From the NCBI GenBank assembly GCA_023213395.1, contig CM041465.1, forward strand, positions 91,519,741 through 91,583,740: 64,000 bases of DNA, in the 5' to 3' direction. Position numbers and translations under genes: made by a program. This document shows positions 1 through 10,440 of this stretch, piece by piece. The first letter of the stretch is position 1, and each line of letters begins with the position of its first letter. This stretch comes from Cycas panzhihuaensis. Lineage: Eukaryota; Cycadophyta. Below the pieces are notes generated by a model that was not told the origin of the DNA, did not search any database, and worked only from the letters and a program-made list of their open reading frames with translations.

Positions 1-52
1 GATGAAGCTTGGTTTGCTGAACTGGTAGAGCGAGTTTGTTTAGTAAAGATGC

Positions 53-837
53 TCACGGGATCACTCTCATTCGTCCATCATGGACGAATTTAAGTTGTCC
101 CCAAAGGGTCGAGCACACGGCTCCCATTTGATCGAGCCATGGATGACCAAGAAGGAGGTTGTAGTCCACATCAACGTCAAGGACTACAACATCGGCGAGA
201 ACGGTCTTACCCTCAAGGGTAAGCGGAATCGCGATAGATCCCAGAGGGGTCTTCTCACTACCGTCATACCCTTGGCATCGCCAGGAACGGTTCCATATGC
301 GGAAATACCAAGCTCTTGCATGACACGCAAGGGCATGGCAGATTGACCAAGAACCGTTGTCGACAGTTCTTGAAGAGTACAACAGCGATCGATGGTGATG
401 GTGAATGGGAAGTTCCAGCGACGCCCTTTCACCGCAAGGAAGATCCTTAGGATCAAAGGAAATAACGGGTCCACCACCTTGGGCGACACCCAAAGCGTGA
501 TGTGCACGTCACTTGATCCTAAAGCTTCCAGGAGGAGGGCCCATTGCTCGGGACAACTCTTCAGAACGTCCATCAAGGACATTCCTGCAGCGACCGTATG
601 GAGCTCGTCCACGACGGAGAAAGGCTTACCCTTCCCAGTAGGTTGGGTAAGTACCCTTCGGAAGTCGTAACGACCCGGGCGCGCAGGAATAGCCTTGGAA
701 AAAAAAGGGACTTCCGGAGGAAGGGTCTCCGGAAGAGGGTCGGAAGGAGCGGGAGGACGAAAAGCTCCCGCTATTTCCTTAGTGGCTTGAGATCGCGTAA
801 GGGCAAAAGTGGGAGTTGCTTCAAGCAACTGGATCAC
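53..837 (-). pseudogene. Retropepsin-like aspartic protease region of gypsy H, frameshifted
   Basis: Two overlapping minus-strand frames make up one protease region. The upstream frame (184-837) carries a gag-protease linker and a segment with VMQELGISAYGTVPG. The downstream frame (53-493) continues with KTPLGSIAIPLTLEGKTV and NLLLGHPWLDQMGAV, the conserved tail of plant Ty3/gypsy proteases, where an LLG-PW motif marks the second half of the fold. A frameshift near 280 joins them. The catalytic D-S/T-G triplet expected near 350-390 cannot be found cleanly in any one frame, so the protease is probably inactive. The enzyme would cut the element's own polyprotein inside virus-like particles. Confidence 0.75.
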
Positions 838-984
838 CTTCTTCCCCCTGTTACGGGGTCGTGAAGGCGACGGGGTGCGACGGCTAGGAGAACGAGAAGA
901 GGAAGAAGAATTCCTAGCGTCCTTCCCTTTATCGCGGGAAGGGCGGGGATCCGGTGATCTTCCTCGGTTACGGTTGTTCTTGGT

Positions 985-1299
985 TTAGGTTTTGCGATCA
1001 CGTTCCCTGTGCTTAGGGAATGGATCCTTATGAACTGGTTGATCCAAATTAGGCCTTGAGGCCCGTTTGGGAGAAGAATCGCGTCGAGGGGCATCCTTTG
1101 GATGCTGGGCCCTACAACGCGAATCGTCGTGGAAGCAATCCCCATGAATGGAGCACCACTTCTTCTCAAGAAGGGGGTCAGACCTCCTCGCTTGAGAGAA
1201 CTGGGCGTTTCCATTCCTGGGAAGAGGAGCTTGGGTAGTTTGTTGGACTTGCTTGTTTGACGTAGGAGATGAAGGAGCTTGAAGCTTGAGCTCCTTCAT
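985..1299 (-). pseudogene. Gag C-terminal part with CX2HX4HX4C zinc-finger-like motif, gypsy H
   Basis: This 104-codon frame contains KKWCSIHGDCFHDDSRC at about residues 46-62 (bases ~1114-1163), a C-x2-H-x4-H-x4-C arrangement found in gag proteins of some plant Ty3/gypsy elements in place of the usual CCHC knuckle. The rest is basic and serine/proline-rich, as expected for a nucleocapsid that packages element RNA. It lies between the gag core (1411-1860) and the protease, in the correct order. Element G carries a related, decayed motif near 32530-32572. Function is inferred from family resemblance. Confidence 0.7.
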
Positions 1300-1410
1300 C
1301 GACTCAAATGAACGATAAGCGATGTGAGAGGGTCTAAAGTCCTCTCGGTAGGATGAGAGGAAGACCGCGTACCGGGAAGGTTTGGTATCTTTGGTAGGGG
1401 TGGTGCCTCA

Positions 1411-1860
1411 CTACCGTGAGGGCTTAAGAGGTTTCTTGAGACCCGCTTGGATCTCAATAGCCTCCAACGCCAAGCACTTGGCGATCGCGGAATCACATGT
1501 GGTCGCCCCCATCTTGAGGACTTCCACGTGGACTTCGGGACGAAGCGCATTGACGAACAAGTCTCGCTTTAACTCCTCGGGCAATGTTGCCTTAGTGGAG
1601 TGAAGCAAGTCGTGGAATCACCGCACAAAGTCACGATTCATCTCATCGTGACCTTGTTTGAGCGAAAGAAGAGACTTCATTTCGCTCTCGAATGGACGAG
1701 CTACATCAAAATAGTTGATGAACTCATCCACCAATTGCTGGAATGAATGGATCGAATGGGCAGGGAGACGGTAGAACCATTTGAGGGCGTCACCCTGCAA
1801 GGATCTAGGAAATAGTTTCATCAAAATATGGTCGTAAGCCCAGTAATCGATGCATGCCAT
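1411..1860 (-). pseudogene. Gag core (Retrotrans_gag-like), gypsy H
   Basis: Two adjacent minus-strand frames, 1618-1860 and 1411-1608, form the gag core. The first contains HILMKLFPRSLQGDALKWFY and QQLVDEFINYF, the hallmark of the plant Retrotrans_gag family (L-G-A-x-x-W-F followed by F). The second contains LPEELKRDLFVNALRPEV and CDSAIAKCLALEAIE. The frames are separated by one in-frame stop close to 1610. This protein would assemble the particle. The same two blocks recur in AT-rich form at 63536-63900, confirming a repeated family. Confidence 0.85.
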
Positions 1861-2206
1861 AGAAAAACTACGGACATGCTCCGCCGGGTCTTACGACGAA
1901 GTCCCATCGAATCTAGGAACTTCAGGGGGATGAGGCGGCAAGTTGGTTCGCAACGCCTCAACCGAAAGAGGGGTTGACCTAAAGTCCATGAAGGCGCCCT
2001 GCTCGAATCAGAGGATCAACGAATGTCGAAGTAGATAACGCACAAGGAGCGGGTGGGGGTGGAACACCCATCCCTCCTTGAGGAAGCCCCCCTTGCTGAA
2101 AAGAGGCGTGGGGGTAAGCACCTTGGAAGGGAGTCGGGTTCCCTTGCGAAGGCACAACGGATGGGATTGCACTGGAAGAAGGGCAAGACGGATGTGGAAC
2201 CGGGTT

Positions 2207-3146
2207 TTACCCATATTGGCCACCCGTAGGTGGAGCAACTCCATATGGGTGTAGCGGATCCACCCCATAAACGGGAAGACGGCTTCCTCTACCCTGCCCC
2301 CAAGGTTGAGAGGTATATCTTGGGGGAACGTAGAAGGAAGTACCAACGTCTTTGATTTGGAGGATGCGTGGGAGCAGATCCCACATGACTAGTGGTTGGA
2401 AAGCTAGTAGGGCCAATAGGCCTACTAGGGATGGTATGCGTCACATTAGGAGATGGCACATTGGTTTGATTAGGAGCGGGTATGCTAACCCTCAATTGAG
2501 GGAAAGACACACCACGAGAAAATCCTAAGGCATTAGGACCTTGATGAGAGACGGAAGGTGCCACGCATGCCCCCACTGCAGGGAATGAGTGGGACGTACG
2601 TGTAGGCACGAAAGGATTTGTGGTCATAGGAAGGGTGGATGAGGATGAAGCATGAGGTGGGGGAGCAGAAGAGGAAGAGGCCCCTCCACGAAGAACATCC
2701 TCAAACCACCTAGGATGTGGTTACAAGCGTGTTGCGCGGCAACACTCATTGAAAGCTTCAACCACGTCGACAGGAGGTGTCCCAACACACTCGTAAGAGG
2801 TGATCGGAACCTCAAACAAGGTAGGATCCTCGGAACGTTCCTCATGAGAATTGCCAACTACGTGGCAACCTTCAAGAGGAACGGGTCCTTCTACGACGTG
2901 GGTAGAAGGACGAGCATCGAAAGAAAGGTGTTGGTCATTTGGATAATAAAGGGGGTCGTCACCCTCTTGGGTGGACCCGGCAATAACAGGAGGGAAGGCA
3001 TGGGTTTCCATGGCTGAAGTATGGTAGGTCCAATCGGAAGAGTATCCCCCCATAGTCGGATCAGAATCCGACGAGGCAAGAAGGCGATACTCGGGGTCCT
3101 CTAACAAGGGAGGTAGACCGCACAAACGACGAGAGAAACGCTGCAT
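2207..3146 (-). pseudogene. Gag N-terminal and proline-rich region, gypsy H, frameshifted
   Basis: A 141-codon frame beginning at 3146 (MQRFSRRLCGLPPLLEDPEY) is the best candidate for the start of the gag polyprotein: it is the first long minus-strand frame after the leader and points into the gag core. It is rich in acidic residues, proline and serine. Frames at 2624-2857, 2289-2627 and 2207-2416 continue the coding sense with a proline/serine/threonine-rich stretch, so at least two frameshifts have accumulated. No domain is recognised here; the assignment rests on position and continuity. Confidence 0.45.
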
Positions 3147-3149
3147 GCA

Positions 3150-5553
3150 AAGTCAACCGACAATGTTAGGAAAGGAGAAAAAGTGGTAAAACACACGCGT
3201 TGGGGAGGTGCCCAACGTGGAAATCAAGATAAGTACGAAAAGGATCACACAAAAGTAGCGAAACCAACCGAAGAGAGCGAGACTAGCTCCCTTACTGGCA
3301 GTCCCAGATGGTCGCATGATGGGCCTGCTACGGGATAACTACCTAACTGATAGGCATGGGAGGAGTAAGTGATGAAATGATAGAAAGTGGAACCTAAAAG
3401 GCAGGTAACGACCACGCAGAGCGCCCCGTGCGCCGGAGCGCGAGTTCGGGATCTGCAATGGAGTATGGCTACTATTGGGCGACCCTTCCCCACCTCGATC
3501 AAGGGGCGAAGGTACGTAGGATGAACCTGAGTTGACCTGGGAATAGGACCCTCCCACCCTTGGGTGGCCAGAAGGGGAAGAGAAGGCCCTCGGAGACAGG
3601 CCAAGAGTAATCCTACACAACTGGCCGGGATGCACGAGCGATGCGGGAAGCAAGGCGCTCGTGCGGTTAAGGAAAAGGAAGGAAAGGTAAGGACAAAGAA
3701 AACTCTTACGATCTTTCCTACAGATAATAGGGGGTGCATGCAACAAAGCAAACAAATACAAAAGCAATCTCCCCTTTTAATCTTTCAATGTTCTAATTAC
3801 TAAGAAAAGAATAAAAGGAAGAACAAGGGTAGTGAAGAGGAAGGAAGCGTGCACCTGGGCCGAAGGCGTGCGAGATGACGTAGCCTCCACGAGGAGCACC
3901 CAACCACTCCGCGCGACGTCTGGGATCACGGGGTGTAGCATGGTAAAGGGGGTTCCTTACCCTCCCCGGAAAAGTAAATGCAATACCAAAGGAAGGAAAG
4001 GAACGCTAACTAGTAAATGAGATAGCATAAAACATGATACATGCAACGAGCACTTACCGGTAGAGAGGCCAACGGGCAACGTTCTCCGCGCATCTCGAGT
4101 ACCTGCAAGCAACAAGGGTCTCCCTCTTCCCTCTTCCCTGCAAGCAAATCGGGTGACCGTGGAGCAAGGGTGAAGCAAGAACCCGTAGTTGGGGCCTATG
4201 GATGGCACCCAAACCTAAACAAAGGGTCCCAAATCAGTGCTGCAACTTGTGACAGCGCTGGTTTGGGCGACCAAAGGGAGCCTTCAAACCCTTGTTTACA
4301 AGCCAAGGGAAGCACGAGGCGAGAGGGAGGTTTTGGGGGGCTAAGAGCCTAGGAGGCGTGGAAGGTGGTACGAAATCCACCCAGCTCCTCTCCAAAACCT
4401 ATGCAACCCCTCAACGCCGCTGCCTTGGACAAGAAACACGAGCAAGCTGAGGAGAGTGGTATATGATCCTCCAAAGGGAGGAAAACCAACTCTCACGGAA
4501 CAAGTAGGAACAAATAAGCTGAAGCACAAATATCACAAAAAAACAAATGCAAAATGAAGAATACCTGGGAAGGGGAGGTAGGGATTTGCCTCAGCTAAAG
4601 GACAGCGAAGAAGGGTTGGAAAAATAGCCTAGATCTGGAGTGGAGCAGGCTTGAGGCCCTGCTACGGGGTGTGACGGGGAACACCTGCAAACGGGGAACT
4701 CGTGGCGCACAGGTAGAAACCAGCTGGAAACCGCTTCAAAGGAGCCCTCTCAGGCGTTTGAGGGGAGAGAATTTCTCGGTAGCCAAAGGAGAGTTGGGCT
4801 TGTATGAAGAGGTGCAGTCCATTCAAGAAGAAACAACAGAGAAGAGCAGAGCAGGAGAGTGTTTTTTTTTAGAGCAACTTCAAAAGTGAGCCAAAAGATC
4901 TTTGAAAATGAGCCAAAAAGGGCTTAAGTACTCAAGCAAAACCCTAAAGCGTGCGATTAGGGCGCAGCTGGAAGAGGAATAAAGCGCGAGCCACGTGGCA
5001 GTTTCGCAATAAATGCGAAATTGCCATGGCGGATTTTAAAAAATAATCTGAGACAGTCGTCTGCATTGGAATATTCGCTGCGAAAAATCTGGCGATGCAG
5101 CGCCTAAGCGAAGAATGGGGCCCACCAACCGGTCGAGGTTGAGGCGGGGCAAAAGGCTGACATAACGCTAAAACACCCACCCTGGAGCAAACAAGCCAAC
5201 AAAATGGGTCCAAAGGAGCAAAAATAGGGCTCGAGTGGGGTGGCAAGTTGGCTAAACGATGATGAGTCATCACACGGGCGGAGGTGGCGCAAACCTAGTG
5301 GATCCTGGTGCGAGGAGGCGGATCTGGGGAAATGTCTGGTCACTGTGGGTGCCACACTCGCTGGGAGTGTGCCCCTGCTATAGTCGTCATAGGCTAAAAT
5401 AAGTGTGGACGACTACAAGGCTGCCCACAAAGTCATACACATGCAGATACGCAAGCAAACATCCAGTAAAAGAAAGCGATGATAATGCAAGAGACATACC
5501 TGCACTTACCTGAGTCAGTGATTCCGTATCCATTCCCGGAAGCCGGGAAACAA
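3150..5553 (-). other. Leader (and perhaps LTR) of gypsy H; no gene recognised
   Basis: A GC-rich stretch upstream of gag with several medium open frames on both strands, none resembling a known protein. Notable items are an inverted pair of 8-bp arms TAGTCGTC/GACGACTA at 5381-5388 and 5408-5415, and a donor-like CAG/GTAAGTG in minus-strand sense near 5505-5515. A long leader is common in plant Ty3/gypsy elements. Any LTR boundary here is unresolved. Confidence 0.4.
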
Positions 5554-5977
5554 GGGTTTTCCCACAAAAGTGTCATTTAGAATTTCAATGTAATAATGAG
5601 GCTCAAATGAAGACCTCATAGAATAGATTTCTCAAAAAGACCTTCCACCATTAACGGGGGGATTGAAAGAGGTTAATGTATTAAGGTCATTTGTGTAGAT
5701 TAATTATGTAACCTTAGGATATATTATTAGTATTAGTCTCTTAATGAAATGCACTTTATGTGTATTTAGATATAATTTCAGGTTCATGTCATTAGGTAGG
5801 AAAATCCTAACCCTAATACTCACCCTCAATAATAAAAGGTGAAATCTCAAGGAGGGAGTCATTGTATTCATTCTCACCCCTAAGCTTGCTCTCATATTTT
5901 GTTTTATCTTCTGTTTCATTCTCCATTGCCATTGTGTGCATGTGAGTGATTTATCTCCTAGATCCATCCTTCCTTCA
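5554..5977 (+). repeat. Truncated LTR copy at the left end of copia F
   Basis: From GGGTTTTCCCACAAAAG to CCTTCCTTCA this matches 63111-63533 nearly throughout by eye and 8502-8934 more distantly. The first ~325 bp of the LTR seen at 62785 and 8189 are absent; gypsy H leader sequence abuts instead. It contains an AATAAAA polyadenylation-like motif near 5831. No primer-binding site follows; instead a short inverted repeat GCTCT-AAGAT-AGAGC lies at about 5982-5996. Confidence 0.75.
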
Positions 5978-8135
5978 AACAAGCTCTAAGATAGAGCCCT
6001 CAAAGATATCTTTATTAGATACCTTATAGATAAAAAGGGGTATAAGGTTTTTCTACCTTTACAGCATAAAATCATCATCACTAGAGATGTTATCTTTGTG
6101 GAGACTGAAGATTAATTACTCAGACTTGACTCTAAGATACCTTCATATTTATTTAATGATGCTACTAAATTTGATATCCAAATTCTAAAATTTAAGGAGG
6201 GAGATACTCAATAGTTACTCAAAATCTTGGAATATGACAATAGAACCCTGGAAGATATAAGATATAACTCCCAGCCAATGTATATACATCTAACACCATC
6301 ATTTGAGAATAGTTAAGTTGACAAAGGTAAAGCCATAGTAGAAGGACCACCTTCTCCAATATCACTGGCTAGCCCATCTTCTCTAGCATCATCAACTTCC
6401 TCCATGCTAAACATTTTACATGATCCTTTTCAAGATCAAAATGAAGACTAAGAGGATGTGGAAATGAAAATCTCATTTCTAACTCGAGGTTTTTGTGAAG
6501 CCTACTAGTTACACAAGGACATACAACCAGATGAGGTCGGCAAAATTGGCACTAGAAGTGCCCATAGAGCAAGGATACATGAACCATTTTCCATTAAGCT
6601 TGAACTAATAAAACTACACCTTGCTCTTAATGAAGAGCCCCTAATATACCAAGAAGCTATAAATCATATAGCTTGGAGAAATTCCATAAATGAAGAGTAC
6701 TAATCTCTTCTCAAGAACAGTACATAGGAGCTTGTTGATCTACCACTTGAAAGAAAGGTATTTCAAAATAAATAAGTGTTCAAAAATAAGTATAGATCAA
6801 ATGGAATCCTAGAAAAATGTAAGGCAAGGTTTATAGAAAAAGGATTCATACAAAGGAAAGGTATTAACTACACTAAAATCTTAACTCCTACAACCAAGTA
6901 GCTACAATTAGAACTTTTATAGCCTTAGTTGCTTAATAAGATTAGAAAATCTGCCAACTCGATATTTAGACTGTATTTCTCAATGGGGACCTTAAAGAAG
7001 AAATTTACATGGATCAACTATAAGGATATAAGATTGTCGGTCAGGAGCATAAGGTTTGCAGGCTCAGAAAGTCCTTATACGGCCTAAAACAAGCCCCCCG
7101 TGCTTGGTTTACTAAGCTATCTGAAAGAATAAGGTAACTTAGATATGAGGTTTATGACTATCAAGATATTGATGCAACACTATTTATCAAGTACCAAAAT
7201 GACAAAGTCACTTACCTCTTAATCTTTGTAGATGATATGCTAATAACGGGGAATAGTGAATAAGTAATCAACCAGTTGAAGAAGGACCTTGCTAAAACTT
7301 TTAAATTATCTAACCTTAGGTTGATGAAATATTACTTGGTAATTGAAGTAACTCAAAAGAATGGTAAAATCTTTCTCTCCTAAGAAAAATATATCAATGA
7401 TCTTTTGACAAAGTTTTAATTGGAAGGTTCTTGACCAGTGGCTATACCTATGGAACCTAGTGTTAAACTCTCAACCGATGGTGACACTAGGGAGGCAGAT
7501 ACAACACTCTACATGTAACTTGTAGGTAGTCTCATCTATACTACCAACACAAGGTTAGACATTACACACTCTATCAGTATTATTACAAGATTCATGATAA
7601 ATCCTAAGCAGAATCATTGGAAAGATGCAATATGAGTGTTGAGGTACCTGAAGATGACCAAAAAATATGGTCTATTATATAAACCCAATGTAGAATTTAA
7701 ACTTTATATATACACAGACTCAAACTTTTATAGAGATAAATACATAGTAAAATCTATATCTAGGTACATAATATTTCTTAAAATAACATCAATATCATGC
7801 AGATCTAAATGGCAGAAGATAATTACAGACTCAATTATCAAAGCTGAATATATTACTACTTCTGAGACAAGTAAGGAAGTGATATAGCTTAGAAAATTAT
7901 TGAATACATTAAATGCCACCCAAATAAGTTCTACTAGCTTATATATAGATAATTAATCTACAATCTAAATGGCTAAAAATCCTACATTTCATGATCATAC
8001 TAAACATATAAGTATAAAAGTCCACAGGATTAGAGAACTAGTCCATGATGGTATAATTCAACTGGAGTATTGCCCCACAGTAGATCAAGTGGTCAATATC
8101 TTTACCAAACCACTGAAGAAGGTGAAGTTTGAATA
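5978..8135 (+). pseudogene. Copia F pol remnant: integrase end, reverse transcriptase, RNase H
   Basis: Broken plus-strand reading frames retain copia landmarks: the integrase tail parallel to 60580-60680, RT segments including [15 protein letters not shown] near 7060-7110, an FVDDM active-site box near 7230 (Y/F-x-D-D), and an RNase H segment at 7636-7887 with YTDSNF, SRYI and AEYITTSE, matching the copia pattern YTDADW...GYVF...EAEY. Many stops, most CAA/CAG to TAA/TAG type changes, break it. The enzyme would copy element RNA to DNA; this copy cannot. Confidence 0.85.
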
Positions 8136-8188
8136 GTTTCAAAGGCAACTTTCCCCTAGGGCCTCCATCTCCAACTAATTGAAGGAGA

Positions 8189-8934
8189 TGACAATAAGAC
8201 CACCATACTTTGTCTCATTCGTAAAAAACCCTTGTGGGCGCAGAAGGATAAGAGTAAGTCTTTGCTCTATCCCATTTGTGAAAACCCCTCATGGGCATGA
8301 AAGGATAAGGGTTGTATCATTTTAGAAAATTAGAACCTGTGAAAACTTGAAAGGGCGTGGGGGATGACTAAATGGTATATAGAGACTCTGTAGATTTTAG
8401 CTACAAAATTCATTATACTAATTAGCTATCTAGCTTCATTTAAAAAGCTACTTGAGCTAATTTAGTAGATTAGAAAATATGTGGGTTTTCTTCCCCATGA
8501 TGGTTTTCCACAAAAGTATCATAGTTGTTTAATTTGTAATAGGATCAAATGAAGACCATATAAGATAGAATAAAATAGGATGAAATGACCTTCTGCCATT
8601 AAGGGGGAGATTGAAATGGCTTAATGTCACTAGGTCATTACATTAGTTGATTATTTCTAAAAAGGGTCTTACGTGAACTTTAAATTAGATCATTTAAGTG
8701 AAATGCACTTTCATGTGGATTATGTGTAATTTCATTTCACCTAACTCTAATGCTCCCTCTCTTAATATAAAAGTAAAAGCTCAATGGAGGAGGCTCATTC
8801 TTACCTCCCTATTTTGTGAGAGCTACTCTTTTTCTCTTAAGTCTCTCTTGCTCCTATGTTTGACTTTGTGTTTAGTGTATGGAGATGAAGGATAGATCCA
8901 CTCTTTTTAAAATGGTGTCTTTCATCCTCATCTA
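8189..8934 (+). repeat. 3' LTR of copia F, about 746 bp
   Basis: Begins with TGACAA just after a purine-rich tract (GAAGGAGA) and ends with TTTCA at 8934 by alignment with the LTR of D (62785-63533, 749 bp). Similarity to the D LTR is moderate and patchy, so this copy is old. It includes the repeated block GTGAAAACCCC and TGGGCATGAAAGGATAAGG seen in both. The exact right edge is uncertain because the sequence after it is not recognised. Confidence 0.65.
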
Positions 8935-10440
8935 CTCTAAGCTCTATCTCTCATGCTCTTAGCTCTACTCTTGTATCTATGTATATATCTCAAGCTCAAA
9001 GTATGTGGATAAAGTGGCTAATACATCATCCTAGTAGGGTATAATCTACTATGTTCTATATTGGCACCTACTCTCATATAGGAACATAGGGGAATATCAG
9101 CTATAATGTCCTTTTCACCTCCCCCAGAGTTAGGATCTTATCATCTATCTAATGAAAATGTATAAGTCATGATTAGTCTACTAGAAAGAAAAACCTTGAT
9201 TGAAAAGGAAATATAGTTTGATATGAGAGAAATTAATTAATTGTCATACTTGATGGCTCACCTTCTCCTTTCAGCCCTACTCATATCTCCTCCTCAACCT
9301 ATGGTATTCCCCTCCTCTTATGGCTCATGGGGAGCCTCTTGGACATGATCTCCCTCTCCTACCCTACTTCCATCTCCTCTGCCATGCCCATCTATTGAAC
9401 TTAGCTCCATACTCTGTATGGAACCTCCTCTACCCTCACCCCATACTCCACCTACTCTCTCAAGCACTTATTGACTCCCTTCTCCTCCTCTGCTAGTCGA
9501 TGTACCTCCCCTTTCTCATTGACCCATCTTTCCACCACCTCCACCATCTCTCCCACCTTTGCCTCCTTCCTCTCTCCCTCGACCAATAATATGAGTCTTA
9601 CCTCTTGCCCCTCTCATTACTCCATGATAGTAGCCCTATATATGCATCGTCTACTAGCTATCTCCTAGTCATCCTACTGAGGAGAGGACTATGTGTACTC
9701 TTAGCCATAATGACTAGTCTATTATGAATCCTAGCTCTTATATTCCACTTATTCATCCTCAGATCCATAACAGTTAGCTCTCATGGTGCTTCTCTTGGCC
9801 TCATTAAGAAAATATGGTCATATAGACAGCACATCAAGATGGAGCTATAAGAAAGTCCTCCTCTCCTAAACCTCTTGATCCTTGATAACTAAAGGTATAT
9901 GCTATCTAGTATATACTACCCCTAGTTTATTTTAATTCCCTTCTCACATCTCCTCGTGACTTTTCTCCACTAGGCTGGGACCCCCATGAAATTTTAGGTT
10001 CTAGCTATCCTATATATAATGATTAGAGCTATGATCCTCTGCATGACAAGAATATGCCCTATTATTTGTATGACCTCTATGGATAAACCATGAAGGCCAA
10101 TCTAATCTACCAAACCTATCAGGTATTAACTACATGCCATTTGAGACTCCCCATCCATCATCCCACTGAGTCTCATGCTCTCACCATGCCAGTTGACTCC
10201 TAGAATCCTCCCTACATCTCTCAAAGTAATCTATATCTCAGTGATCACCCGCACACTAAATATGTTATACCTTGAGATCCAACAACTAATGAGATCATGT
10301 AATATCTCATCCTCCATCGCTAGTTATATCGATCTTCTTGCTTGTGAAAGTCCACGAGCTCTCAAAGTGCCCCATCCTACCTCGTCTAGCTAGCTAATTA
10401 ACTCCCAGATGGCTAATCCTCCATTCTCTTACATCTCTAC
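8935..10440 (+). pseudogene. CT-rich, proline-coding degraded region, possibly a gag relic
   Basis: From about 9099 the plus strand reads MSFSPPPELGSYHLSNENV and then a long pyrimidine-rich stretch (9240-9620) coding mostly proline, serine and leucine with scattered stops. This resembles the proline-rich N-terminal part of plant gypsy gag proteins in composition only. No zinc finger, protease or RT motif follows. I cannot name a family; low-complexity DNA without coding history is an alternative. Confidence 0.3.

Larger units (their letters stand above)
1..5553 (-). mobile_element. Ty3/gypsy retrotransposon H, 5' half (leader, gag, protease), GC-rich
   Basis: Reading on the minus strand from high to low coordinates there is a long leader, a fragmented gag ORF, a gag core, a zinc-finger-like motif and an aspartic-protease tail, which is the order of a Ty3/gypsy polyprotein. 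Reverse transcriptase and integrase would lie beyond base 1. The segment is clearly richer in G+C and CpG than the rest of the window, so it has decayed less. A second copy of the same gag family, far more AT-rich, starts at 63534. The upper end is cut by a truncated copia LTR at 5554. I could not find this element's own LTR boundaries or primer-binding site. Confidence 0.8.
5554..8934 (+). mobile_element. Copia retrotransposon F, internally deleted, mosaic LTRs
   Basis: A truncated LTR copy (5554-5977) is followed at once by the end of integrase, then reverse transcriptase and RNase H, a purine-rich tract and a full-length LTR (8189-8934). Gag, protease and most of integrase are missing. The coding part is close in sequence to copia D (60580-62720), so F and D are the same family. 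The left LTR resembles the LTR at the right end of D more than its own right LTR. Confidence 0.8.

Noticed and set aside
3245-3767. Two overlapping open frames of 142 and 168 codons in the gypsy H leader
   Set aside because: Overlapping frames on the same strand with cysteine/serine/leucine-rich, domain-free translations in a GC-rich leader; open length is expected from composition alone.
9471-9668. 65-codon serine/threonine-rich frame as a gene
   Set aside because: Located in a pyrimidine-rich low-complexity stretch where open frames arise by composition.
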